Source of the DNA: Macrostomum hystrix
Lineage: Eukaryota; Platyhelminthes; Macrostomidae
Assembly (NCBI GenBank): GCA_950097015.1
Contig: CATNEN010000010.1
Location: 2,372,501 to 2,436,500, forward strand
Direction of reading: 5' to 3'
Length of the DNA stretch: 64,000 nt
Shown: positions 45,901 through 57,598 of the stretch, piece after piece
Layout: each line of letters begins with the position of its first letter
Position numbering within the stretch: position 1 is the first letter of the stretch
Program-made: the position numbers and the translations under genes
Notes under the pieces: generated by a model
The model's database searches: none
What the model was told of the DNA's origin: nothing
Seen by the model: the letters and a program-made list of their open reading frames with translations, nothing else

Positions 45901-48900
45901 TTGTCAAATCATAACAAAACTGAATATCCTTATGAAGTAATGCTAGGCAAGCCTAAGCCTCAGGTTAAAAAGTATAAATATTAAAAGCTAAAGCTTTTTC
46001 TTTTCAAAATAGCATATGAACCAATAAACTAATATAAAATTTTTCATAGTATTTTCATTTAAAATATTGCTTGTCTCATTTGAACTGTTTATTAAATTAC
46101 ATGACAAGTTACTTCAGGTGCTGCCATGCAGGTGCTTGTTGCCCCTCAGTAAAAGCAACCATGCAAGTGACAAATCAGACAGCGAGCCCCTTTTAGCACG
46201 CAGGACATTGGTCCCCATTGAGAAAAGTTGCTCAACTGCTGCGCTGGATGGAATGGCCGTGTTGAAACGCACAAAAAGCTTTAACAAAACAGGATTGCTG
46301 AACCCATGTTCAGAAACGCCGAGATTCGGCTTCCAAATTCCATCCAGCCATGTTGATAGGATTTGTTGAGCCCTCATCCTTGGGGTCTTCACTCGCTGTC
46401 CTGACTTTGTAGGTTGAAGTGCACTTGAAAAAAACTCTACTGGGCATACTGACTTCAATGACGACACTGTGTCTGATTCGACTAGTTCAGGGCTGCTGCT
46501 GCTGCTGCTGCTGTTCTGTGTCACATTATCAATCTCCACTTTGATCAGCTGCAACATCCTTTTCTTTATGGACGAAACCTTGGTAGTGTCGTACTGCCTC
46601 AACCATGCAAGTCTGAACATAGGGTGAAAGGCTGCTGCTAGCATGCATGACTGATTATTGAACTGTCATTCAAACCGAGAATTAATGCCATCAAGCAGGG
46701 ACAGCACCAGAGAAAGCAGTACTCGAGTTCAGTTCGGCTCATGCTCTCCAACTTGGATCTTGTTATGACTACTGTTGGTAGTAGGATGCCAAAGTAGGCG
46801 TACATCTCTCCTTGAATTATGTCGAGGGCATGCACAACAGGCATCATGACATGAACATATTCCTTGAGGAATGTGACGTTGTCCACATGGAAAGGTGGTA
46901 TCTGCAGGTGCAATTGTCCTTGTCCTTTTGCCTTTGTTCTGACTTTAGCTTAGGGGCAGGGCCAGCCATAGAGCTAGCAGTCACAGAAATATACTCAGAG
47001 TCACTGTCACTGATCATTGATTGTGATCTAAGATTTATATTAGGAATACTGGAATAGTCAGACAGTGAGACAGGTACAGGTAGATATTCAGATCAAATTA
47101 AATAGAAAAATAGCAAAGCCAAGGTCAAAGCTGGCTCTTAGTCCAGATCATATTGGGTGGAGACAAGAAAAAAATGAGGAAAAATAGATTTGCATGCTAA
47201 GATTAGACTGTTTTTATTGTACACTTGTGCACGCCAGCATAGTATGCAAAAACAGGTACATCAAAACAAAACTGATAAATGTAATTTAAAAAAAGAAGTG
47301 ACATTTCTAATTAAAAAGTTATTTGTATACTGTAACAGGGTATACAGCAATTAATCAAAAAATATTTATAATCAAACTTATAAACATTATAAATGTTTAC
47401 ACAGCTAATAAAACATGTTGTTTGAGTCATTTAAAGTCTATAATGATTGATATAGTTATGTTAAAGTATGTTGCTATACTATAGTACTTATTAGTTTTAT
47501 ATAATTAATTCTGATTTATTGTAATTTAGAACTATCAGATATTGATAATATATATCAACAAGCAGCATGTTTTATCTTTTTTCAAAGGCACAGATATATT
47601 CCATACATGCCAAAGTGCATTCCAACCCCTTGAAATTTACAATAATGCCCACCTTGTATACCATGCATGTCCCTGTATGTCCCCGCTGAAGATCCATATA
47701 TGTCCCTGCTGAAATGGTATATAAAAATCAAATTGCTGAAAACAAAGCTAAATTTTGTAATAAATATACATCTAATTAGTAATTTTAATTATTGCTATAT
47801 CTCTTTTCTGTGTAATTGTTTTACTCTTATAAAATACAATTAAAATAGGCTTTATGTCCTCATACAAGCAGTTTTGTATTCTTCTAACCATTTTTAACAA
47901 AATCAAAATAAAGATTTCTACTAGTATAATAAAAAGTACTACAAAATTTGCATAAAAGCACCAAGATCATAATAATTCCTAAGGAAAAAGGCTATGCTAT
48001 ATTAAAGTTTGAAAAAATCTGTCAAAAATGTCACTGTCCATAATATCAAATCTCCATTATAAGAGTTTCTATTTTTTGTTAAATGCTTTTTATTACATCT
48101 ATTTTCAAAAAAGAGGGGTCATTTACTAATAAGGTATAGATGTCCATCAAAAACATAATAATACCTTATTGATATGCCTATTTTTTTAGCTAAAAATCAA
48201 GCAGTTATTACATTTACAAGTCTTAGTCTTGAAACTTACATTTGAATTAAATGCTCCAAATTTTAATAAAAGCAACCCATAAAGTAGTTTTCTTTTAACA
48301 TTTGTAAAACTTATTAAACATTAAATGGGTTCCTGCTAAGCCATTTGTTTAAAATAAGCTAGAACTTTCTATTGGTGTTCAGAAAAAAATGCAGACATCT
48401 TCTCAGGTCCAATAGTATGTAGATTAAAGGCTTGGCACTTGATTAATATAAAGATCAAGCTAATATGCACTTTATAGTTAAGAAAGTATGCTACTGACTA
48501 AGCATAATGCTTAAACTTATCGACCAACAAAAATATGACACCAGTTTGATGAATACAGCAAATCACTCTTAATGAATGCTTCTTGCAACTTTTTGTAAAT
48601 GCCTTTGTAATACAATAACTGTCTTGCTATCCAGTAGTAAAAAATAAAAAAATACAAAATTCCACCAGGAATCGGCCGCTGTAGACCCTGTAGAGCCAGA
48701 GAAAATTGTTTCCTACCTGCGCGAGCGCGGTCTCTCGCTGAAGTATGTTCTGACCACCCACAATCATCACGACCACGCTGGCGGCAACTCGCGCCTGTTA
48801 AAGCTGCTGCAGGACGAAGGCCTGCCTCGGCCCGAGGTCTGCGGTGGCGGGGACAAGATTCAGGCCGTCAGCCGGCTGGTGTCGCACAATGAGACTCTGA

Positions 48901-49376
48901 ACCCACTGGGCTCCACCATCAGCATCCGATGCCTGCACACTCCCTGCCACACTATGGACCACATCTGCTACCTGGTGGAATGCCCCGGCCAGCCGCCGGC
49001 TGTCTTCACCGGCGACACCCTTTTTATAGCTGGCTGCGGCCGCTTCTTCGAGGGCACGCCGCGGCACATGTGCACCGCCCTGCTGGACCGGCTGGGCAGC
49101 CTGCCGCCACAGACTCTGGTCTACTGCGGCCACGAGTACACGCGCAAGAATCTGCAGTTTGCGCAGTCTGTTGAGCCGGACAATGCCGAAGTTCGCGCCA
49201 AACTCGAACGCTGCTCGGCCAATCCAGACGCGCCGACTATTCCGAGCACTATTGGCGAAGAGCTGCTGACCAATCCGTTTATGCGGGTCAGCCAGCCCGC
49301 CCTGCAGACGCACGCTGGCAGCGAAGACATTGTCAAAGTGATGGAGGTGCTGCGAATGCAGAAGGACAAATTTTGA
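42999..49376 (+). CDS. HAGH: Hydroxyacylglutathione hydrolase (glyoxalase II)
   Basis: Two exons: 42999-43193 and 48669-49376 with a 5.5-kb intron, phase 0. Known role: hydrolyses S-D-lactoylglutathione to D-lactate and glutathione in methylglyoxal detoxification. Seen: metallo-beta-lactamase fold with the metal motif THNHHDH, HTPCHT, FTGDTLF, and the HAGH-specific CGHEYT and NPFMR motifs; 258 residues from the inner ATG (43125), matching the cytosolic enzyme's length. The outer ATG (42999) adds 42 residues rich in Ser, Lys and Arg with no acidic residue, a likely mitochondrial targeting sequence. Human HAGH makes both forms from alternative starts. The intron holds two inverted-repeat elements and a dead hAT copy. 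Poly(A) signal at 49688. Confidence 0.95.
43634..44199. mobile_element. 566-bp element with 43-bp inverted ends
   Basis: gcttattcccacggtcccgt... (43634-43676) is mirrored at 44157-44199, 41 of 43 bases matching. A partial internal copy of the end (gatccgtgctgataatttt) follows at about 43680. No transposase and no clear target duplication. It lies in the HAGH intron. Confidence 0.85.
44231..44873. mobile_element. 643-bp element with 18-bp inverted ends
   Basis: GGTAATGTATCACCAACC at 44231 and, inverted, GGTAATGTATCATCAACC at 44873, flanked by CTA on both sides (possible 3-bp target duplication, compatible with a PIF/Harbinger-like element but not diagnostic). Further inverted pieces (aaaccaaacaagaat) lie inside each end. 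A 93-codon minus frame inside has no recognised product. Confidence 0.75.
45478..47060 (-). pseudogene. Decayed hAT transposase and element remnant
   Basis: The minus-strand reading gives hAT transposase fragments: an upstream Ser-rich part (about 46930-47060), a middle part (46720-46913, HALDIIQGEMYAYFGILLPT) and the C-terminal part (46114-46720) with MLAAAFHPMFRLAWL and the dimerisation signature IPSSAAVEQLFSMG. Breaks seen: a frameshift near 46720 and an in-frame TGA near 46665, with no intact N-terminus. The left end CAGTACTGGGCAAGTTAA at 45478 is hAT-like and followed by many gttaact/agttaa motifs; no matching right end was found. It belongs to a different hAT lineage from the intact copy at 16-20 kb. 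It lies inside the HAGH intron, opposite to it. Confidence 0.85.
47061..48668. other. AT-rich remainder of the HAGH intron
   Basis: No gene or clear repeat seen. Ends at the HAGH exon 2 acceptor (ttccaccag). Confidence 0.5.
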
Positions 49377-49687
49377 GCCACGCAATGACTGCCGTACCTG
49401 ATCACCGGCTCTGAACTTTCCTACTTAGTTGACGATTGCACTTTTTTTATGTTTGCGAACTGAAGGGGAGTCGATTAGTATTCATTGATTTAGGCTAATA
49501 GATAAATAATACTAAATTGATTGCCAGTTAAATTGTTTATCGCTTCTGCTTTAGTTAAATGTAACAACAGGTGATTCTAAAACTGATCATGCAAATTCCC
49601 GAAAGTCATTTTCTGATACTGTTTAAAGTTTTGTGTCTGCACTAACTGTTGTAAGTAGGTTATCGGAAGATTTTCTGTATTTGACCA

Positions 49688-49693
49688 AATAAA
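49688..49693 (+). terminator. Poly(A) signal of HAGH
   Basis: AATAAA about 310 nt after the stop codon and before NAF1. Confidence 0.55.
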
Positions 49694-49897
49694 TCTTCAT
49701 CGTGCAATGTTCTCGTAGCATTGTTCTGCTGTTATATTATTTTTAAACACCTGTTTAGATTGTTAGTGTAATAACTACTTGTTTAAAAATGTTATTCTGT
49801 GTATATTTCCTTTAGCAAAACAAAGCCTTTAAAAACCTATATTGAAGAGATAAAATAAAAACTAGTCGAAAATTTCCCACAGCTTCGCTCAGAAACC

Positions 49898-51503
49898 ATG
49901 GCAACAGTTGAACATGTCTCCGCTGAGGTGGCGGATTTGCTCAACGGTTTGCTGGATCAAATTGTGCTCGAAACCGACGGTTGCGTTATCACAGGCCTCG
50001 AGTTCGGTCTGCATCGCGGCAGAATCGACTCCGAGTCCTCCTGTAGCAGCAGCAGCAACAGCTTCAACGCTTTGGGCCCCGGCGAGGGCGATAGTGATAA
50101 CAACAGCCTCGATGGCGCCACCGATGAGGAGGATCGCGACGATGACGTCGATAGCAGACGGACTGCTGGCCGAGGTCGGGGCCGGAAGCGCCACTCGCAG
50201 CCGCAGCCTTGTCGCCCTCAAAAGAATCCACTGGGCGATCTGGCGGGAATCATCGGTCCGGTAGAGCGGCTGACCCTCACTGTAGCACCGGAGGTGCCCA
50301 TGCGACACTGCGCCACAGTCAGCTGCGTGCTCGGGTCGCTGGTTGTGGCCCAGTCCGAGCTGGACCTTAACCCTCTAGACATCAACTCAGTGCTCTTCCT
50401 GTCCGACAGGCAGCCGCTGGGACAGGTATGTCTTGGCACCTAATGCTGCACTCCAATTTTAGCCAATTTTCGTGGTTAATCCGTTCAGACAGTTCCCCAA
50501 TTATCCTCCAGGACTGATCCTCATTTCACATTCGCCATGCCACACACCACAGGTCATGGATGTGTTCGGCCCTGTTTCGCGGCCCTTCTATTCTATCTTG
50601 CTGCCATCACCGGAGGTTGTCACTGAGTTGGGCTTAGCGGTTGGCCAGAAGGTGCTATTCGCTGATGAGGAAAACCTGCGGCACTTCATCCTGCCCGCTC
50701 GGTTGGCCGCGACACAGCCGCGACCCAGCGACGCCTCCTGGCTCCGCGACCAGGAGCCGCCCTCTGAGTTCCTAGATTATTCAGACGACGAAGCAGAGCG
50801 CCAGGCCAAGCGGCAGAACAACAAAAAGCGGCCGAACGCGGATGCGATGGCGGACGACCCTGAGCCGACGGTGGTGGCTGGCGCCGGAGACAAACTGGAA
50901 GGCGATGCAGCATCTTCAACTGAGCCGCATCCGCCAGCAGACGGCTGGAAGAAGCGACCGTTCGAGGCGCCGACAGCCCAGCCTCAGAACCAGCAGAACT
51001 TTTCTCACCAGCGTCACCCAGTCTATCGGCATCCCAGGCCAGCATTTCATCGACAGCCTTCACCATTTCATCCACCGCCCTGCTATCCGCAGCGACAGCC
51101 GGTCTCTCACCGGTACCCTGTGCCATATCAGCACCCACAGCCTCCTCATCAGCACGTCTATGACGCATCATTTGCGCATCAACAGCCCTATCAGCAGGCG
51201 ACTCAACCGAGGCAGACCTCCCAGCAGCCGCATTGGTATCAGCAGCAGCACCAACAGCATTCAGCCCATATCCGGGGTCAGAACTTCTGTCAGCCGGTCT
51301 TCCAGCAGTATCGGTCGCCGCCTCAGCAGAGCTACAATGCGGCTACTACTTCCAGCGCTTCCGCCGGCTTTGAACAGAATTTACCGCAATGGAACAGTCA
51401 CATCGTTTCAAGTGTTCCTGACGGTGGTGCAGCCAGTAATCACCAGAGCCCAGGAACTACCTGCTGGCCTCCACCTGCTAATCAGCGATCGTCATGGCAA
51501 TAG
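49898..51503 (+). CDS. NAF1: H/ACA snoRNP assembly factor NAF1
   Basis: Two exons: 49898-50425 and 50553-51503, 492 residues, phase 0 junction (GGACAG/gtatgt ... acaccacag/GTC). Known role: binds dyskerin during early H/ACA snoRNP and telomerase RNP assembly in the nucleus, later replaced by GAR1. Seen: an acidic/Ser-rich N-terminus, an Arg/Gly patch (GRGRGRKR), the Gar1/Naf1 beta-barrel (about residues 115-235: LVVAQSELDLNPLD, VLFLSDRQPLGQ, DVFGPVSRPFYSI), the conserved SDASWLRDQEPP and LDYSDDE motifs, and a long Gln/Pro/His-rich tail. Start: ATG in good context (aaaccATGG) 5 nt after the acceptor-like cttcgctcag. Poly(A) signal at 51698. Confidence 0.95.
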
Positions 51504-51697
51504 TTTTCAACAGTTTTTTTTATTTCAGACTTTTTACTACAAGCAACAGCTTGTAAAAAAGCCTCCGCTTGTACGAGTTAGCGATTACTGACTCGATTAG
51601 GTCCCGTGTCAGCAGCATTCTCTACCAGCATTGCCTGTGCAGCAATTGCATTTTAAAGGGTGTCAACTCTGTAAAATCAAGCATTATCTTTTGTGCA

Positions 51698-51703
51698 AAT
51701 AAA
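51698..51703 (+). terminator. Poly(A) signal of NAF1
   Basis: AATAAA about 195 nt after the stop codon. Confidence 0.6.
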
Positions 51704-51834
51704 ACTACAAAGGCCAATAGCTTACATTCCATTTTGGCTTGTTCTCTTCGGTGTAAATTAAAGGTCATTATTTCACATGCCAAAAAAATTACCACTAACA
51801 AGAGCCTTCTGAGCAAAGATGTGTCCAGATAAAA

Positions 51835-52425
51835 GTACTCAGATCCCTGAGCACAGGTGTGTGCAAAGAGCAGCACATAGATCCCCTAAGCACAGGTGTG
51901 TTCAGAAATCAGTACCTAGATCCCCTAAGCACAGGTGTGTTTAGAAAGCAGTACCTAGATCCACTAAGCACAGGTGTGTTCAGAAATCAGTACCTAGATC
52001 CCCTAAGCACAGGTGTGTTTAGAAATCAGTACCTAGATCCCCTAAGCACAGGTGTGTTTAGAAATCAGTACCTAGATCCCCTAAGCACAGGTGTGTTCAG
52101 AAAGCAGTACCTAGATCCCCTGAGCACAGGGGTGTCTGAGAGCAGTACCTTGATCCCCTAAGCCCAGGGGTGTCTGAGAGCAGTACCTAGATCCCCTGAG
52201 CACAGGTGTGTCCAGAGAGCAGTACCTAGATCCCCTGAGCACAGGTGTGTCCAGAAAGCAGTTCCTAGATCCCCTGAGCACAGGTGTGTCCAGAAAGCAG
52301 TGCCTAGATCCCCTGAGCACAGGTGTGTCCAGAGAGCAGTACCTAGATCCCCTGAGCACAGGTTTGTCCAGAGAGCAGTACCTAGATCCCCTGAGCACAG
52401 GTGTGTCCAAAGAGCAGTACTTATT
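51835..52425. repeat. 39-bp minisatellite upstream of RPS2 copy 1
   Basis: About 15 units of agcagtacctagatcccctg plus agcacaggtgtgtccagag, with variants clustering by position. It ends about 70 bp before the RPS2 start codon. The same unit precedes the second RPS2 copy. Confidence 0.97.
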
Positions 52426-52495
52426 CCGATCGTTGCCTTTCACTGACTGAGAATCGAAACAAATCGAAAATCCCGCCTTGCAGCTAGCTTAGAAC
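52426..52495 (+). promoter_or_regulatory. Core promoter/5' leader of RPS2 copy 1
   Basis: Only about 70 bp separate the minisatellite from the ATG. They contain cctttcact (52436), which resembles the TCT initiator of ribosomal-protein genes, and ccttgcagctagcttag just before aacATGG, an acceptor-like run. The block is conserved in copy 2 with one visible change over the last 60 bp. Confidence 0.5.
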
Positions 52496-53362
52496 ATGGA
52501 ATCAGGACGAGGCTCTGGTCGTGGCGGATTCCGCGGTGGCTTCGGAGGTCGTGGCGGTGACAGGGGCGCCGCCGGCGGCGGAGAGGGCGGCGAACGTGGC
52601 GGTCGCGGCGGTCGTGGTCGCGGACGCGGACGCGGTGGTCGCGGCGGTCGCGGTGGCCGAGGCGGTCGCGGTGGCGACAAGAAGGAAGAGTGGCAGCCAG
52701 TTACCAAGCTGGGTCGGCTGGTCAAGGACGGCAAGATCAAGAGCCTTGATGAGGTCTATATGTTTGCTATGCCAATCAAGGAGAGCGAAATAATTGACCA
52801 GTTTCTTGGCAGTCGGCTCAAGGACGAGGTGCTGAAGATCATGCCAGTCCAGAAGCAGACCCGTGCCGGTCAGCGCACCCGATTCAAGGCCATTGTTGCC
52901 ATCGGCGACTACGACCGTCACGTCGGCCTTGGAGTGAAGTGCAGCAAGGAAGTGGCCACGGCCATTCGCGGCGCCATTATCCTCGCCAAGCTGTCCGTCA
53001 TCCCGGTGCGCCTTGGCTACTGGGGCAACAAGATCGGCAAGCCGCACACAGTGCCATGCAAGCTCACTGGCAAGTGCGGCTCTGTTGTCGTGCGCCTGAT
53101 TCCCGCTCCGAGGGGTACCGGCATCGTGGGCGCTCCTGTGCCCAAGAAACTGCTGAACATGGCTGGCATCGAGGACGTGTACACCTGCTCCCGTGGCCAG
53201 ACCGCCACCCTCGGCAACTTCGCCAAGGCCACCTACATGGCCATTCAGGGCACCTTCGAGTACCTGAGTCCCGACTTGTGGGTGGAGGCGGCCCCGACTA
53301 ACCATCCCTATGCCGAGCACAGCGACTTCCTCATGAAGGCCGGCCAGCCCTACAGGCACTGA
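52496..53362 (+). CDS. RPS2: 40S ribosomal protein S2 (uS5), copy 1
   Basis: Intronless, 288 residues. Known role: small-subunit protein near the mRNA entry and decoding region. Seen: an Arg/Gly-rich N-terminus (residues 4-60, target-like for arginine methylation), then [20 protein letters not shown] and [20 protein letters not shown] of the S5 N-terminal RNA-binding domain, [20 protein letters not shown], and the S5 C-terminal domain with PAPRGTGIV. Length and motifs match animal RPS2. The protein is identical to copy 2 (57665-58531). Confidence 0.98.
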   Translation: MESGRGSGRGGFRGGFGGRGGDRGAAGGGEGGERGGRGGRGRGRGRGGRGGRGGRGGRGGDKKEEWQPVTKLGRLVKDGKIKSLDEVYMFAMPIKESEIIDQFLGSRLKDEVLKIMPVQKQTRAGQRTRFKAIVAIGDYDRHVGLGVKCSKEVATAIRGAIILAKLSVIPVRLGYWGNKIGKPHTVPCKLTGKCGSVVVRLIPAPRGTGIVGAPVPKKLLNMAGIEDVYTCSRGQTATLGNFAKATYMAIQGTFEYLSPDLWVEAAPTNHPYAEHSDFLMKAGQPYRH

Positions 53363-54149
53363 ATGGTGCAGTGGTCGCCACAGAAGCATCGTGGACGCCA
53401 CCAGTGCTCACCTGAGACTTGACTCTGGCTAGCTAGCAGTGTGTAGAGCTCAACTGTTAATTTATTGTTTTAAAACGAATAGGATTAAGAAAAGGGTTGG
53501 CACCAACAATGTTGTGTAGCTAAGGGACTCGAGAAAATCATTATAATACGACCTACTTAGTGTTCACTATTCTATTACCATCACAGTTGCCATGCGCTGA
53601 ATTCTATTTGGCTGGCTGAAATTTGCTGTATCTTTTGACGGTCACGGAGGTCGCATTTGCATCTGATGCGTTGCTGTTCGATGTGCCAGCCGCTACCAGC
53701 GGCTTGAAGTAAAAAGTTATAAATGTTATTGTCTTCGGACACAATGGATAATTGCTTTCGTTTTCAATCAGTTTTTTGTGGTGGTCTGACCACGTTAGTA
53801 TTGGGATAATTTAGATACTCCAATGTTCAGGTGCCTTTTTTAAAGGTGTAGTTCTATATGTTTCCCATGCAGTGAAGACTTAGTCCGAAAATAATCCCAA
53901 AAAATGTTTTAAGAAATTTGAAAGCAAACTCCTGACCGTTTTATTTCAATCGAAAATCGCACGGCGTTACCTTCTTTTAAGGTGCTTTTCCTTGTTTGAG
54001 TGCCTTGATCAGCGCTCCGGTCCCAACCCCTCCTCCATCAGGGGAATCAGGAAAGTCGTCTGCGCCCTGACCCTGCCTTGTCTGACTTGCAGCAGGGCAG
54101 TCCGTAGACTCAGCGGGCAGGCGAGTCTCGCCCGTTCCCCTAATCGCTG
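53363..54149. other. 3' flank of RPS2 copy 1
   Basis: 3' UTR similar to copy 2 for about 100 bp after the stop, then diverging. No further gene seen. Confidence 0.5.
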
Positions 54150-54678
54150 AAAGGCTGCGCCGTCTCTCCATCAGCGCAGCGTCTCCTATCCCTCCTCCAT
54201 CAGCGCAGCCTCTCCTGCCCTCCTCCATCAGCACAGCATCTCCTGCCCTCCTCCATCAGCGCAGCCTCTCCTGCCCTCCTCCATCAGCGCAGCATCTCCT
54301 ATCCCTCCTCCATCAGCGCAGCCTCTCCTGCCCTCCTCCATCAGCGCAGCATCTCCTATCCCTCCTCCATCAGCGCAGCCTCTCCTGCCCTCCTCCATCA
54401 GCACAGCATCTCCTGCCCTCCTCCATCAGCGCAGCCTCTCCTGCCCTCCTCCATCAGCGCAGCATCTCCTATCCCTCCTCCATCAGCGCAGCCTCTCCTG
54501 CCCTCCTCCATCAGCGCAGCATCTCCTATCCCTCCTCCATCAGCGCAGCCTCTCCTGCCCTCCTCCATCAGCACAGCATCTCCTGCCCTCCTCCATCAGC
54601 GCAGCCTCTCCTGCCCTCCTCCATCAGCGCAGCATCTCCTGCCCTCCTCCATCAGCGCAGCATCTCCTGCCCTGCGTC
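54150..54678. repeat. 28-bp minisatellite with higher-order pattern, about 19 copies
   Basis: Unit catcagcgcagcctctcctg plus ccctcctc. Three unit types (cagcctctcctgc, cagcatctcctat, cacagcatctcctgc) recur in the same order, so blocks of several units were duplicated together. Confidence 0.95.
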
Positions 54679-55764
54679 TCCAGCCGCTTTTCCATTTGTT
54701 TCTTTTTTCTTTTTATGATTGCTTTCTTAGAAGCTTCCTTCTCCTATCGTCCTTTGCAAATTATAGTTTTGCTGGCATTTTAAGAGCTTTGGAAACCCAA
54801 AAATCCTGAAATGTCAAGCACCACTGCCTCTCGTAAGGCCCGTAAATGGGCTGAACACTTGCCCTTTGCCCAGTTGAATTTAAAACTGAAGCAAATTTTT
54901 TGCAGCTGCAGTTTAACAGCTGAAGTCTGCTGTCTGCTGAGAGCTCAAATGCTAGCTGAGTTCTGCTGTATTTCTTGCCGAATTAGCAGGGCTGTTGGGT
55001 TTTAATTTGCCCCACAAGACGAGAGGCGGTGTGTTTGGTTCTACCCAACGAGAAATTGATTGATTCTGTATTGAGCTCAACTTGGCTCCTTTAATTGCAA
55101 ACTCAAGCTGCTCGATGTATTGATTGAAGCCCTGGAGATTTAAAGCTACCAAAAGCCGCTTACTGGAGCGTCGATACTATTAGGGGAAACTATAATTTAA
55201 AGCTGCCAAAGTGGTTTGCACATTAATTAAAGCTCCCTAGAACCGCAGTTGCAGCTTCGGCAACGTCTATTATGAGGCATTTAGGCCTATCTCATCTGTT
55301 TTAGCATCCAAAAACATGATAACCCTAGCAGCTTTCCATCCGTTCATCTTGTCCTGCCTGCAAACCTTTTGTTGCCATGGAGTGGGGGTTTCTACTTATT
55401 CCTAGTGTGGATTTTGCTGTTACTCTTTACAAACGAGTGGTAAATCTTTCAAGCCGTTGTTTATGTGAAGACTGCCAGAGCTTTCTTATGGGAAATGCTA
55501 AACTAGGAAAACAGCAGTCCAGGCTTTTCAATGCAAATAGGAAGCGCTTTTCATATCCTTAGCGCACAATGGCCTCTGCCTGTGCAAGTAGGTCACGTGC
55601 TCCCTATGGGAAACAATAGTTGCTGCCGAGCTGGCTCAAGCTTGTCGACTATTATAAATCCAAGAGCAACTCGCGCGACTTGCAGACCGGCTGATCCCGG
55701 CTGGACAGCGCTGCGAATGAGATAAGAGAAGACTGTTGCACAGCCCAACTCAAGCAGAACTAGC
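54679..55764. other. Intergenic stretch before the MPV17L2-like gene
   Basis: No gene recognised. Short open frames here show no family signature. Confidence 0.45.
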
Positions 55765-56382
55765 ATGGCTCTGCCCGCTTGGCGTCGCGCCGCTGCAGCT
55801 CTGAAGCGCTTCCACGAGCTGGCGTACAGCCCGCGCTACCTGCTGCTCACCAACCTGGCCACAGTGCCCGCCCTGCTCGGCATCGGCGACCTGGCAGCGC
55901 AGAAGCTAGAGCAGCGCCTGGGCAGCCGGCCGGTCGGCCCCATCGACTGGCACCGCACCCGGCGCATCTGCACCGTCGGCCTCCTGCTGGCCAGCCCGCA
56001 GCACTACTGGTACGTGCTGCTGGACCGCCGTCTGCCTGGTCGGGCCGGCGGCACCATCGTGAAGAAGATCCTGCTGGACCAAATCGGCATGGGCATCGGC
56101 ATCAATTTCTGCTTCTTTCTGCTCATGCCGCTGCTGGAGGGCCGCGGCGTGCGCCAGGCCTTCGAGACGGCCTGCCAGAAGTTTCCAACAGCCTACCTGG
56201 CTGATTGGCTGGTGTGGCCGCCTGCCCAGGCTGTCAACTTCTACTTCCTGCCGCCTAAGTACCGCATCCTCTACCTGAGCTTCATCACCTCCTTCTGGGA
56301 CTTCTTCTTGTCCTTCTATCATCACAGGGAGCAGGCTGGTCACACCCCTGCAGCCGCTGACAAGGAAGCCAAGGCGCATTGA
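55765..56382 (+). CDS. MPV17L2: Mpv17/PMP22 family protein, MPV17L2-like
   Basis: Intronless, 205 residues. Known: family members are small integral proteins of mitochondrial inner or peroxisomal membranes; MPV17L2 is linked to mitoribosome assembly. Seen: a basic amphipathic N-terminus (ALPAWRRAAAALKRF), about four membrane segments, HYWYVLLDRRLPG (the MPV17L2-type HYWY..LDR), KKILLDQIGMG, and the family signature from ADWLVWPPAQAVNFYFLP through YRILYLSFITSFWDFFLS. It lies between the two RPS2 copies in the same direction. Poly(A) signal at 56417. Confidence 0.92.
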   Translation: MALPAWRRAAAALKRFHELAYSPRYLLLTNLATVPALLGIGDLAAQKLEQRLGSRPVGPIDWHRTRRICTVGLLLASPQHYWYVLLDRRLPGRAGGTIVKKILLDQIGMGIGINFCFFLLMPLLEGRGVRQAFETACQKFPTAYLADWLVWPPAQAVNFYFLPPKYRILYLSFITSFWDFFLSFYHHREQAGHTPAAADKEAKAH

Positions 56383-56416
56383 AGTTTGATGCATTTTAGA
56401 CCCGTGATCTGTGTGC

Positions 56417-56422
56417 AATAAA
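56417..56422 (+). terminator. Poly(A) signal of the MPV17L2-like gene
   Basis: AATAAA 35 nt after the stop codon. Confidence 0.7.
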
Positions 56423-56961
56423 AAAATATTTTTATGAAATGCGAAGATATCAATATTGCAGGACATTCTCGTCTATTTGAAAATTCTGTATTGATAGTTC
56501 TGCATTTCCTTGTTTTAGTTGAATTCATTATATTAAACCCTAAAAAATTCTACGTCTTACTTATTTTACTGTGTGAGACCTGCTCACGACTTATCTGCTT
56601 CCTGATCGCCTACTTGAGGCCTAGTCTGCTCAAAACGAGCCTTTTGTTTTGTTAAACTGGTTGCCAGTTTCATATATCAGTTTTGTTTCGGTCCTTGTGT
56701 TTTCTAATATGTGGTTTCATAATTTGCCTCCTTAGTTTCGTATAAGTGTTCAGATTTTTTTCCAAATATAAAACCTACTCAAATTCTGGTCTGAAGCTAG
56801 TCTCCCAAGCTCTCATTCGCTGATTTAGCCATTGCGACAAAGCTGAACTATGGGCGGCAGATGTGTATGTCCTACCAGATCATAGTCAGGGCTTAAATAA
56901 TAAACTGCCACTCAGTTTAAATTGCTTGGTATACCAGCTGACTATGCAAAGCGAACAGCTG
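56423..56961. other. Intergenic stretch before RPS2 copy 2
   Basis: AT-rich, no gene seen. Ends where the 39-bp array begins. Confidence 0.45.
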
Positions 56962-57598
56962 CATCCAGATACAAGTACTCAGATCCCCTGAGCACATGTG
57001 TGTACAAAGAGCAGTACTTAGATCCCCTGAGCACGGGTGTGTTCAGAAAGGAGTACCTAGATCCCCTAAGCACAGGTGTGTTCAGAAAGCAGTACCTAGA
57101 TCCCCTAAGCACAGGTGTGTCCAGAGAGCAGTACCTAGATCCCCTAAGCACAGGTGTGTCCAGAAAGCAGTACCTAGATCCCCTAAGCACAGGTGTGTCC
57201 AGAGAGCAGTACCTAGATCCCCTAAGCACAGGTGTGTCCAGAGAGCAGTACCTAGATCCCCTGAGCACAGGTGTGTCCAGAAAGCAGTACCTAGATCCCC
57301 TGAGCACAGGTGTGTCCAGAGAGCAGTTCCTAGATCCCCTGAGCACAGGTGTGTCCAGAAAGCAGTACCTAGATCCCCTGAGCACAGGTGTGTCCAGAGA
57401 GCAGTACCTAGATCCCCTGAGCACAGGTGTGTCCAGAAAGCAGTACCTAGATCCCCTGAGCGCAGGTGTGTCCAGAGAGCAGTACCTAGATCCCCTGAGC
57501 ACAGGTTTGTCCAGAGAGCAGTACCTAGATCCCCTGAGCACAGGTGTGTCCAGAGAGCAGTACCTAGATCCCCTGAGCACAGGTGTGTCCAAAGAGCA
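56962..57598. repeat. 39-bp minisatellite upstream of RPS2 copy 2
   Basis: About 16 units of the same 39-bp repeat found before copy 1, with a similar gradient of variants (ccctaag on the left, ccctgag on the right). Ends about 65 bp before the ATG. Confidence 0.97.
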
